Below, piece after piece: positions 56,438 through 64,000 of a DNA stretch of 64,000 nt. The stretch spans positions 62,001-126,000 of the forward strand of contig NZ_AP025465.1 in NCBI RefSeq assembly GCF_024347355.1, in the 5' to 3' direction. Position numbers and translations under genes: made by a program. Under the pieces are notes generated by a model. That model saw nothing but the letters and a program-made list of their open reading frames with translations. It was not told where the DNA came from and did not search any database. Within the stretch, counting starts at the first letter, position 1. Each line of letters starts with the position of its first letter. This DNA is from Vibrio chagasii. GTDB lineage: Bacteria > Pseudomonadota > Gammaproteobacteria > Enterobacterales > Vibrionaceae.

Positions 56438-58384
56438 TTGTTGGCAGTTATTAATCGCTGTGTACTCCGGCTGATCAAGTTTGCCAGAGACTTGGTTGCA
56501 TGGGTCGGACAGCATAATTGAGAGAGAGTGTTGCTCTGCTTTGAGTAGGTCTAGCTCTCCAGAAGCCTCACCATTGAGCGTTTGAACTCTTTGTGAGCCT
56601 TCCTCTACGGCCGATGCACCAATAATGTGCATCGGTTCTAGTGTGAAGCGACCACGGTCAAAATTCGCGCTGAGTTCAGGGATTTCAAACACGTTATCGG
56701 TCGAGGTTTCAGAAAGCTTATCGTTAAAGGTCATCACACCCTGGCGAACGCTGCCTTTAAGTTGACCTGTGGTTGAATAGCCCAACATGAGCGAATCACC
56801 GTAGAGACCAGAAGCTTGAAGCTCAAACTCACTATAACCTGTTGCATCGAGTGGTAAGTCGAGTTGCTGCAACATGGGTGAGATAGGCAAGCCATCGGCT
56901 GAGATGTCTATGCTCCATGGCTTACTGATTTGGTTAAAATCGAGTGTCGCATTAGCTTCAATGTAGCCATTTCTGAGAGGTGCAAACAGACGTGTCAGCG
57001 TCCATTTCCCTTGTTCGCTATTCATTTCAACCACAGGCTGTGCGCTGAGAATATTTTTGTAGCTGGCATCATTGGCGCTCGCCATCAGCTTCCCTTGCCA
57101 CAAACCTAGCTTTCTATCTTGAAGCAGTTGAACTTGGTGTCCTTCAATGTGCAGCCCAGAGACTTGCCAGTAAGGCTTTTGTGCAAGCTGGATAAGTTGG
57201 GTGCGTTCTACATTCAATCGTTCTATAGAGATTTGCTGAAGCTCTTTAAGCCAAGGTAATAAGCGCATGGCTGGCAGAGTTTGATCTTGGTTTTCTGTGA
57301 CCCATTTAATACCTTGCAGATCGAGCTGCGCTAATTCAATGCTGCTGGGCGTGACTTCGCCGTTGAGCTGAACGGTGCCTTGCAGGACTTGAGCGTAGAA
57401 ATCTTCAATCTGTATCTGGTTTGGCTCTAGGCTTAGCTTGATATTTGGCTCGACAAACATGTCATCATCAACAGTGACTCCTTCGGCTTGCAGAGAGAAA
57501 AGCGCTTTCTGTTGTCTCCATAGTTCGAAAGGTAACTTGATGTTTTCTAATGAAGCATCAAAGGCTGCAAGGTGCCCGCTTGGCCATTCGATGTCGCTGC
57601 GTAAAATGTCTAAGCTGTTGATATGGTTTATACGAATGCCCGCTACGTCCCATACTTTGCTTAATAGGCTCTGAGTTTGCTGCTGGCTGAGGCGTAAGCC
57701 ATCAACGGTAACATTCACTAGTGACCAATCATGCTGATACTGTTCTGCTTGTCCTGAAATTTTGGCACCGCGCCATTCAAACGAAGCGCCATAAAGTGTG
57801 CTGTCGCTCGGTTTTAGGTCAAGGTCGATCAGAATGTTATCGAAGGCTTCGCCTTGCCAATAGAGTTGCGAAGCGGAAAGTTGGGTTTTGCCGTAAGGCA
57901 GCAGTGTTTGATTATTGCTAAAGGTTGGCTCGGCGATCTGCAGATCGATGCCTCGCACATTAAAGCTGTTGGTCGAAAAGTCCAGATTATTGAGCGCCAA
58001 TTGGCGGAGCTTGAGGTTTTGCTCGGTTAATAGTGGTGAGAGCGCTTCGAGATCGCTCGCTTCCAACTGGATACCACTGATTAATACAGAGTCTAAGACG
58101 AGTGTGGCTTCAATGAGAGAGTCAGGGCTGAACCAGAGATCGACCTTATCGATATACAGAGGTGGTTGCTTTTCTGGTTGGGTATAGGTGATTCCCATTA
58201 GGGTGATGTGATAAGGCGCTTGATACTCGACATCTTCAATGACCACCGGTTGGTCAACCGTGTGTTTGATAAAAAAGTTAGCAACATCCGCACGGTATTG
58301 AGTTTGTAGGCTTAATAGCAACGCTGCGATAGCCGCAACGGCGATAGCCAACACAATGCCGAACACCATTAATACCTTTTTCAT
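56414..58384 (-). CDS. AsmA-family protein
   Basis: The 656-residue protein has an N-terminal membrane helix (about residues 5-26) and a long periplasmic beta-rich body typical of AsmA/TamB-like bridges that are thought to carry phospholipid between membranes. It ends with Cys-containing DPCNQVSGKLD and NNCQQ. It is shorter than TamB and has no C-terminal membrane helix. Its stop codon lies in the shared terminator. Its promoter region is short, with the pckA terminator upstream. Confidence 0.82.
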   Translation of the reverse strand: MKKVLMVFGIVLAIAVAAIAALLLSLQTQYRADVANFFIKHTVDQPVVIEDVEYQAPYHITLMGITYTQPEKQPPLYIDKVDLWFSPDSLIEATLVLDSVLISGIQLEASDLEALSPLLTEQNLKLRQLALNNLDFSTNSFNVRGIDLQIAEPTFSNNQTLLPYGKTQLSASQLYWQGEAFDNILIDLDLKPSDSTLYGASFEWRGAKISGQAEQYQHDWSLVNVTVDGLRLSQQQTQSLLSKVWDVAGIRINHINSLDILRSDIEWPSGHLAAFDASLENIKLPFELWRQQKALFSLQAEGVTVDDDMFVEPNIKLSLEPNQIQIEDFYAQVLQGTVQLNGEVTPSSIELAQLDLQGIKWVTENQDQTLPAMRLLPWLKELQQISIERLNVERTQLIQLAQKPYWQVSGLHIEGHQVQLLQDRKLGLWQGKLMASANDASYKNILSAQPVVEMNSEQGKWTLTRLFAPLRNGYIEANATLDFNQISKPWSIDISADGLPISPMLQQLDLPLDATGYSEFELQASGLYGDSLMLGYSTTGQLKGSVRQGVMTFNDKLSETSTDNVFEIPELSANFDRGRFTLEPMHIIGASAVEEGSQRVQTLNGEASGELDLLKAEQHSLSIMLSDPCNQVSGKLDQPEYTAINNCQQKSATPKE

Positions 58385-58449
58385 TCCCTGAAAGCCTTAC
58401 ATTTCAATAGTCTTAAAACAGAGTGGAACAAAAAGGGACAAGCATCAAC

Positions 58450-58475
58450 AAAAAAGCCCCTCAAAAGAGGGGCTT
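58450..58475 (-). terminator. Terminator of pckA
   Basis: Read on the minus strand, AAGCCCCTC and GAGGGGCTT form a 9-bp stem around TTTT, followed by a T-run with one interruption. It lies 63 bases after the pckA stop codon. Confidence 0.85.
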
Positions 58476-58537
58476 GCTACAAAAATATCGTTTTAAATGG
58501 GCGTTCGCTTTTGGCTTAGCCCGAGCAGATGCTTGGA

Positions 58538-60163
58538 TTAGTCGAGTTGTGGACCAGCCGCAACCAGTGACTTACCTTCAGCGTTGTCAGTGTACTTATC
58601 AAAGTTGTTGATGAAGCGCTCTGCTAGATCTTTCGCTTTGCTTTCCCATTGTAGTGGGTCTGTGTACGTGTCGCGTGGGTCTAGGATCGCTGGGTCAACA
58701 TCGTGCAGCGCTAGAGGCACTTCTAGGTTGAACATAGGGATAACCTTAGTTTCAGCCTGGTCGATAGAACCATCTAGGATAGCGTCGATGATGCCACGCG
58801 TATCTTGGATAGAGATACGTTTGCCAGTACCGTTCCAACCTGTGTTTACTAGGTAAGCTTCAGCGCCTGCTGCTTCCATGCGTTTCACAAGTACTTCAGC
58901 GTACTGAGTTGGGTGAAGCGTTAGGAACGCCGCGCCAAATGCTGCAGAGAAGGTTGGAGTCGGCTCTGTGATACCGCGCTCTGTACCTGCTAGTTTCGCT
59001 GTGAAACCAGATAGGAAGTGGTACTTCGTTTGCTCTGGAGTCAGTTTAGAAACTGGTGGTAGTACACCAAATGCATCAGCAGTCAGGAAGATAACCTTTT
59101 GAGCGTGACCTGCTTTTGATACTGGCTTAACGATGTTGTCGATGTGGTGAATCGGGTAAGAAACACGAGTGTTTTCTGTTTTAGAACCGTCATCAAAATC
59201 GATAGAACCATCGCCACGAACCGTTACGTTTTCTAGCAGTGCATCACGACGGATTGCATTGTAGATTTCTGGTTCTGCTTCTTTAGAAAGACGGATCGTC
59301 TTCGCGTAACAACCGCCTTCAAAGTTGAAGATACCGTCGTCATCCCAACCGTGCTCATCATCACCGATTAGTTCACGTTTAGGGTCTGTTGATAGCGTTG
59401 TTTTACCTGTACCAGATAGGCCGAAGAATACCGCTACATCGCCTTTCTCGCCAACGTTCGCACTACAGTGCATTGAAGCAATACCTTGCAGAGGAAGTAG
59501 GTAGTTCATCATTGCGAACATGCCTTTCTTCATCTCACCGCCGTACCAAGTACCACCGATGATTTGAACTCGCTCTGTTAGGTTGAAAGCAACGAAGTTC
59601 TCAGAGTTTAGGCCCTGTTTTTCCCAATTAGGGTTGGTTGTTTTAGCACCGTTCATTACCACGAAATCTGGCTCGAACGTTGCCAACTCTTCGTCTGTTG
59701 GACGAATGAACATGTTCTTAACGAAGTGCGCTTGCCACGCTACTTCAGTGATAATACGTACACTTAAGCGTGTATCTGGGTTAGCACCACAGTAACCGTC
59801 AATCACAAACAGACGCTTGCCAGATAGCTGAGTTGTTACAAGCTCTTTTAGCTCGTTCCATACTTCAGTTGTGATCGGTTTGTTATCGTTTTTTCCTTGA
59901 TCTGACCACCACATGGTATCGCGGGTCGTGTCATCTTTAACAATGTACTTATCTTTCGGTGAGCGGCCAGTAAAGATACCAGTGTCAACAGCAACTGAGC
60001 CTAGTTCCGTTACTACGCCTTTTTCGTAGCCTTCCAAACCAGGCAGTGTTTCTTCAACGAATAACTGCTCGTAGCTAGGATTACGAAGAACTTCGGTAAC
60101 GCCAGTAAGTCCGTGCTTAGTTAGATCAATTTGTGCAGCCTTAGTATGTTCCATAACGGTCAT
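58538..60163 (-). CDS. pckA: Phosphoenolpyruvate carboxykinase (ATP)
   Basis: PckA converts oxaloacetate to phosphoenolpyruvate for gluconeogenesis. The 541-residue protein (E. coli 540) has the substrate site [11 protein letters not shown], the kinase-1a P-loop [11 protein letters not shown], the metal site [12 protein letters not shown] and the TENTRVSYP segment. An AGGAG ribosome site (from CTACAAGGAGCACC) precedes GTG/ATG; I follow the start MTVMEHTK. The in-frame ATG three codons in (MEHTK) is a possible alternative. Confidence 0.97.
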   Translation of the reverse strand: MTVMEHTKAAQIDLTKHGLTGVTEVLRNPSYEQLFVEETLPGLEGYEKGVVTELGSVAVDTGIFTGRSPKDKYIVKDDTTRDTMWWSDQGKNDNKPITTEVWNELKELVTTQLSGKRLFVIDGYCGANPDTRLSVRIITEVAWQAHFVKNMFIRPTDEELATFEPDFVVMNGAKTTNPNWEKQGLNSENFVAFNLTERVQIIGGTWYGGEMKKGMFAMMNYLLPLQGIASMHCSANVGEKGDVAVFFGLSGTGKTTLSTDPKRELIGDDEHGWDDDGIFNFEGGCYAKTIRLSKEAEPEIYNAIRRDALLENVTVRGDGSIDFDDGSKTENTRVSYPIHHIDNIVKPVSKAGHAQKVIFLTADAFGVLPPVSKLTPEQTKYHFLSGFTAKLAGTERGITEPTPTFSAAFGAAFLTLHPTQYAEVLVKRMEAAGAEAYLVNTGWNGTGKRISIQDTRGIIDAILDGSIDQAETKVIPMFNLEVPLALHDVDPAILDPRDTYTDPLQWESKAKDLAERFINNFDKYTDNAEGKSLVAAGPQLD

Positions 60164-60500
60164 AGGTGCTCCTTGTAGGATATTTTGTAGGGATTTTGTA
60201 TTAATTTTTTATTGTTATCTGCTCACCATGCTAGCAACGAGACTCGGGGGAAACAGGGATACAGCTCAAAAAATATCCATATTAACCATGGGGTTTTAAG
60301 TGTCTCGTCACATATTGGCCTAACTAGTCTATCCTGTACGCAAACCTTTGCGCTAGGGGCGGGAACATTATTAATTGATTAAAATTAAGCGGTGATTTTA
60401 TTACGAGATGTTACGAAGTTTGCGCTATTTTGATCACAAAAAAGGCCAGCTTAGTGCTGACCTTTTTGGGGTAAATTACGTGTTTTTGGTACGACGTAAA
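60164..60500. promoter_or_regulatory. pckA upstream region
   Basis: This 337-base region holds the pckA promoter and, at its far end, the hslO terminator. A short perfect dyad CGCAAA-CC-TTTGCG (60339-60352) could be an operator. I looked for a CRP site; TGTGA with a poor partner half is all I saw. No ORF with a ribosome site was found. Confidence 0.4.
60438..60467 (-). terminator. Terminator of hslO
   Basis: AAAAAGG-C-CAGC pairs with GCTG-A-CCTTTTT (one mismatch) around TTAGT, 34 bases after the hslO stop codon on the minus strand. Confidence 0.75.
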
Positions 60501-61379
60501 TTAATGAACCGTATTGCTGCCTTTATCTGCTGCTTCTGCATACAGTGCATCAACATCGTTCTTATCGAACGAGTAGTTTGTGCCACAGTAATCACAGTGC
60601 AGAGCAACGCTTCCTTCGGTGCTTAGGATGTCGTAAATCTCTTCTTGAGCAACGGTAATGATCGCTGCAGCGCTTCGTTCACGAGAACAGCCACAGAAGA
60701 ACTCAACTGGTTGTGGAGTGAACAGCTGTACTTTCTCTTGGTTGTACAAACGGTAAAGCAGTTCGTTTGCTTCAAGAGAGAATAGCTCTTCGTTTTTCAC
60801 TGTGTCTGTTAGTTGCTCTAAGTGCTCGAAGTCATTTGGAGTACCAGTGCCATCAGGCATAACTTGCAGCAACATACCTGCAGCGTGTGCTTTGCCTTCG
60901 TGCTCACCAGTACGTAGCCATAGACGAGTCTTAAGCTGCTCAGAGTTCGCGAAGTAACCTTCAAGTACTTGAGCTAGTGTGTCGCCTTCAAGACCAACGA
61001 TACCTTGGTAGCGTTCACCTTTCTTAGGATCAATAGTGATCACTAGGTGGCCTTTACCCATTAGGTCGTGTAGGCCAGCATCGTCAGCAATTTCGCCTTC
61101 AAAGCGAGCAACACCACGGATCTTCTGGTTATGGTCGCCATTAATAACTGCTAGAGATACCGGGCCATCACCTTGCAGCTGCATAGTGATAGAGCCTTCA
61201 AATTTTAGGGTCGCAGTCAGTAGCGTAGTTGAAACCAATAGCTCACCCAGCAGTTTTTGTACTGGAGCTGGGTATTCCTTGCTAGAAATAATCTGTTGGT
61301 ACGCTTCATCCATTTGTACCAATTCACCACGTACTGATAGGTCTTCAAATAAGTAGCGATTTAAAACATTGTTTGCCAT
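60501..61379 (-). CDS. hslO: Redox-activated chaperone Hsp33
   Basis: The 292-residue cytoplasmic holdase is turned on by oxidation and unfolding. The C-terminal redox switch has the four zinc cysteines as CxC (FFCGCSRER) and CxxC (CDYCG). The N-terminal domain shows GEL-type and [17 protein letters not shown] segments. TAGAAGGAA lies upstream. It follows hslR by 18 bases and is surely in one operon with it. Confidence 0.96.
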   Translation of the reverse strand: MANNVLNRYLFEDLSVRGELVQMDEAYQQIISSKEYPAPVQKLLGELLVSTTLLTATLKFEGSITMQLQGDGPVSLAVINGDHNQKIRGVARFEGEIADDAGLHDLMGKGHLVITIDPKKGERYQGIVGLEGDTLAQVLEGYFANSEQLKTRLWLRTGEHEGKAHAAGMLLQVMPDGTGTPNDFEHLEQLTDTVKNEELFSLEANELLYRLYNQEKVQLFTPQPVEFFCGCSRERSAAAIITVAQEEIYDILSTEGSVALHCDYCGTNYSFDKNDVDALYAEAADKGSNTVH

Positions 61380-61397
61380 TTGGCTATTCCTTCTAGC

Positions 61398-61784
61398 TTA
61401 TTGATGCTTGAACTTGATGATGTCACGACGTTGCTTTTTATCAGGGCGACGCTCTGGAGCTGGGTTATGTGCATGCAGTTTACGCTGTTTTGCAAACTCT
61501 TCTCTTTTTGCCAAGCTCTCGGTGGTTTCTTCATAGAGGGTTTGAGCGATCGGTGCTCCACCACGATGGGCTGAGATTTTCTCGATCGTTACCGTCTTTT
61601 CTTCATTACCTTGGCGCAGTGTAATAACTGCCCCAAGTTCGACAATCTTACTTGGCTTGCTGCGCTGACCATTATAGTGGACTTTGCCACCATCGACCAT
61701 GTTACGAGCAATAGACCGAGTTTTGTAAAAGCGTGCTGCCCACAACCATTTATCGAGTCTGACAGCTTCATTAGAAGTTTTCAT
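61398..61784 (-). CDS. hslR: Ribosome-associated heat shock protein Hsp15
   Basis: The 128-residue protein has an S4 RNA-binding domain (RLDKWLWAARFYKTRSIARNMVDGGKV) followed by a strongly basic tail (RKLHAHNPAPERRPDKKQRRD). Hsp15 binds 50S subunits that carry a nascent chain after abortive translation and helps recycle them. The gene order hslR-hslO matches E. coli. Divergent from gspC. Confidence 0.95.
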   Translation of the reverse strand: MKTSNEAVRLDKWLWAARFYKTRSIARNMVDGGKVHYNGQRSKPSKIVELGAVITLRQGNEEKTVTIEKISAHRGGAPIAQTLYEETTESLAKREEFAKQRKLHAHNPAPERRPDKKQRRDIIKFKHQ

Positions 61785-62072
61785 ATAGGGCTGTGCCTTA
61801 TTAAGTGAGAAATGAATGCGGTTTAACTGTAGTGAACAGTGCGCAACATGTTTTTGATGATGCTTATCACATTAGGTAGAAGTTTTATGTGGAGGCGGCT
61901 AGCATTTTTTTCAAGTCATATTGCAAAATCGCTATGTAATGCCGATTTATCGATTTGCTATGATATAGTTCAAGATCTTATGCTTATATAAGCTCGGTAT
62001 CGAACGAATGAATAAAAAAGCTGAAAGTTTAATAGTTTGCAGCGTTTGTTGTCATGAGAAGGGGCAAGGGAA
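61785..62072. promoter_or_regulatory. Divergent region between hslR and gspC
   Basis: The 288 bases hold the promoters of the heat-shock pair and the type II secretion operon. The sequence is AT-rich; AAGGGAAG precedes the gspC GTG as ribosome site. I could not assign a sigma-32 promoter with confidence. Confidence 0.35.
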
Positions 62073-62996
62073 GTGAACTTTTTAGAGCTCAAAAATCGTA
62101 TAGGAAATTCTCCTATGTTGAGCCGCTTATTAGATAATGGATTTGTGCTTCAGCAGAAACTGAGTATCGCCACTTGTTGTGTACTCATTGCCGCTTCAGC
62201 ATGGATTTTAGGACAACTTGTCTGGTTTGTTGAACCTGCCGAGCAAACGGTTGTGCCTTGGAAAGCAACGGTGTCGTCGTCTGCTACGCCTCAGTCGACT
62301 CTCGATATCTCTTCTTTACAACAGAGCAACATGTTTGGTGCCTATAACCCAAGCAAACCCGCAGTGGTTGAGCAACAAGTGATTCAAGATGCCCCCAAGA
62401 CACGCCTTAACCTCGTCTTGGTTGGTGCGGTTGCCAGTTCTAATCCTGAATTGAGCTTAGCGGTGATTGCCAACCGTGGTACGCAAGCGACTTATGGGAT
62501 CAATGAACAGATAGAAGGCACCAGAGCTAAGCTAAAAGCCGTGTTAATCGACCGCGTGATCATTGATAACTCAGGTCGTGATGAAACGCTGATGCTAGAA
62601 GGTATTGAGTACAAGCGTTTAGCGGTATCAGAACCTGCACCACGTCGTGCCTCTTCTTCAGTTCGTGGTAATAACCCGGCTTCTGCAGAAGAGAAGCTTG
62701 ATGAGATTAAAGCGAAGATAATGAAAGACCCGCAACAAATCTTCCAATATGTTCGATTGTCTCAGGTGAAACGCGACGACAGTGTGATCGGTTATCGTGT
62801 GAGCCCTGGCAAAGATTCAGAACTTTTTAACTCTGTTGGGCTCCAAAACGGAGATATTGCCACTCAGTTAAATGGTCAAGACCTGACAGACCCAGCCGCT
62901 ATGGGCAACATATTCCGTTCAATCTCAGAACTGACAGAATTAAATCTGGTCGTCGAGAGAGATGGGCAACAACATGAAGTGTTTATTGAATTTTAA
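62073..62996 (+). CDS. gspC: Type II secretion system inner-membrane protein C
   Basis: GspC (EpsC in V. cholerae) links the secretin to the inner-membrane platform. The 307-residue protein has a short cytoplasmic start, one membrane helix (about 30-50, LSIATCCVLIAASAWILGQL), the periplasmic HR domain (about 90-185; NLVLVGAVAS, SLAVIANRG) and a C-terminal PDZ domain (about 215-305; VIGYRVSPGKDSELFNSVGLQNGDIATQLNG). The start is GTG 62073. It is the first gene of the operon; gspD follows after 41 bases. Confidence 0.95.
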   Translation: MNFLELKNRIGNSPMLSRLLDNGFVLQQKLSIATCCVLIAASAWILGQLVWFVEPAEQTVVPWKATVSSSATPQSTLDISSLQQSNMFGAYNPSKPAVVEQQVIQDAPKTRLNLVLVGAVASSNPELSLAVIANRGTQATYGINEQIEGTRAKLKAVLIDRVIIDNSGRDETLMLEGIEYKRLAVSEPAPRRASSSVRGNNPASAEEKLDEIKAKIMKDPQQIFQYVRLSQVKRDDSVIGYRVSPGKDSELFNSVGLQNGDIATQLNGQDLTDPAAMGNIFRSISELTELNLVVERDGQQHEVFIEF

Positions 62997-63037
62997 AACT
63001 TTACGTCTAATGAAAGACGAAAGTGTAGGAGAAGTAC

Positions 63038-64000
63038 GTGAAGCATTGGTTTAAGAAAAGTGCATGGTTACTGGCAGGAAGCTTAATCTGCACACCCGCA
63101 GCCATCGCTAATGATTTTAGTGCCAGCTTTAAAGGCACTGATATTCAAGAGTTTATTAATATTGTTGGCCGCAACCTTGAGAAAACGATCATCGTTGACC
63201 CATCGGTGCGCGGAAAAATTGATGTGCGCAGTTATGACGTACTCAATGAAGAACAATATTATAGCTTCTTCCTCAATGTATTAGAGGTTTACGGCTATGC
63301 GGTCGTTGAAATGGACTCAGGTGTTCTGAAGATCATCAAGGCTAAGGATTCTAAAACCTCTGCCATTCCTGTTGTCGGTGATCGTGATTCTATCGCGGGC
63401 GACAGCGTAGTAACACGCGTTGTTACCGTTCGTAATGTCTCGGTTCGTGAGCTTTCTCCTCTGCTTCGTCAACTGAACGATAATGCGGGCGCGGGTAACG
63501 TTGTGCACTACGACCCAGCGAATATCATTCTAATCACTGGTCGTGCGGCGGTCGTAAACCGCTTAGCGGAAATCATCAAGCGTGTTGACCAAGCCGGTGA
63601 TAAAGAGATCGAGGTGGTTGAGCTAAAGAATGCTTCAGCCGCTGAAATGGTGCGTATTGTTGATGCGTTGAATAAAACCACCGACGCGAAGAACACACCA
63701 GCATTCCTACAACCTAAGCTGGTGGCCGACGAGCGTACCAATGCAATTCTTATCTCTGGTGACCCTAAGGTTCGTAGCCGTTTAAGAAAGCTGATTGAGC
63801 AACTTGATGTCGAGATGGCAACTAAGGGTAATAACCAAGTTATCTACCTTAAATATGCAAAAGCAGAAGACTTAGTCGATGTACTGAAAGGCGTGTCGGA
63901 CAACCTGCAATCAGAGAAGCAAACTTCAACTAAAGGCAGCTCATCTCAACGCGATAAAGTCGTGATTTCAGCGCACAGCGATACTAACTCGTTAGTCATT
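63038..64000 (+). CDS. gspD: Type II secretion secretin (partial, C-terminus beyond window)
   Basis: The frame from GTG 63038 (AGGAG 6 bases upstream) is open for 321 codons to the window end. It has a signal peptide (ending about AAIA-ND), then the N0 domain (FSASFKGTDIQEFINIVGRNL, VDPSVRGKI), and N1 and N2 repeats (VRNVSVRELSPLLRQL, VVELKNASAAEMVRIVDAL, NAILISGDPKV, VIYLKYAKAEDLVDVLKGV). The barrel domain lies outside the window. GspD forms the outer-membrane gate for folded exoproteins. Confidence 0.95.
   Translation, partial: MKHWFKKSAWLLAGSLICTPAAIANDFSASFKGTDIQEFINIVGRNLEKTIIVDPSVRGKIDVRSYDVLNEEQYYSFFLNVLEVYGYAVVEMDSGVLKIIKAKDSKTSAIPVVGDRDSIAGDSVVTRVVTVRNVSVRELSPLLRQLNDNAGAGNVVHYDPANIILITGRAAVVNRLAEIIKRVDQAGDKEIEVVELKNASAAEMVRIVDALNKTTDAKNTPAFLQPKLVADERTNAILISGDPKVRSRLRKLIEQLDVEMATKGNNQVIYLKYAKAEDLVDVLKGVSDNLQSEKQTSTKGSSSQRDKVVISAHSDTNSLVI

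Noticed and set aside
60280..60340. CRP site upstream of pckA
   Set aside because: TGTGA is followed by a poor second half (only two of five bases match TCACA).

Overview
The window is a gammaproteobacterial chromosome segment that I assign to the genus Vibrio, perhaps the splendidus clade. This rests on protein similarity recalled from family knowledge and on gene order, not on a database search. The blocks ubiE-ubiJ-ubiB-tatABC, ryhB-polA-spf, engB-[Csr RNA]-yihI-hemN, glnALG-typA and pckA-hslO-hslR-gspC are typical of Vibrio chromosome 1 near the origin. The region is almost entirely core genome. One insertion sequence is present, and I see no prophage, integron, CRISPR array, tRNA or rRNA gene.

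Layout. 1-3.4 kb: a secreted protein (cut by the window edge) and a Hanks-type kinase on the minus strand, an orphan NqrB paralogue, and a DUF6482-type protein. 3.4-14.4 kb: gor, rlmJ, prlC, a complete IS4-group element inserted in the prlC terminator, asnC, a large sensory GGDEF-EAL protein and rsmJ. 14.4-19 kb: a Cys/Lys-rich protein, a DMT transporter, uspA, ftnA, uspB and yhiN. 19.1-21.9 kb: a four-gene minus-strand operon with an AcfC-like binding protein, a secreted-repeat protein, an ECF sigma factor and its RskA-like anti-sigma factor. 22-29.5 kb: a DMT transporter, rmuC, then ubiquinone synthesis and Tat export genes. 29.5-32.3 kb: a 38-residue zinc-ribbon-like ORF, tatD, hemB and a GNAT gene.

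32.3-40.8 kb is rich in regulatory RNA: RyhB with a Fur box, polA, Spot 42 with its SpfP-type peptide, a membrane protein, engB, cytochrome c4, a CsrB/CsrC-family sponge RNA, a methyltransferase, yihI and a DUF2489 gene. 41-50 kb holds hemN, a dCache-HAMP-GGDEF-EAL protein and the nitrogen genes glnG, glnL and glnA, with NtrC and sigma-54 sites visible. 50.7-60.2 kb holds typA, a P-loop ATPase, a DUF2959 lipoprotein, yihY-dtd-yiiD, an AsmA-family protein and pckA. 60.5-64 kb holds hslO, hslR and the start of a type II secretion operon (gspC and gspD, the latter cut by the window end).

Several start codons were moved from the longest ORF to an internal start because a Shine-Dalgarno sequence or family N-terminus supports it. 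The most notable observations are the Csr sponge RNA, a possible peptide ORF in the RyhB 5' extension, the IS4-type element splitting a terminator while carrying its own terminator-like leader, the ECF sigma operon with a candidate autoregulatory promoter, and the kinase next to an orphan nqrB.
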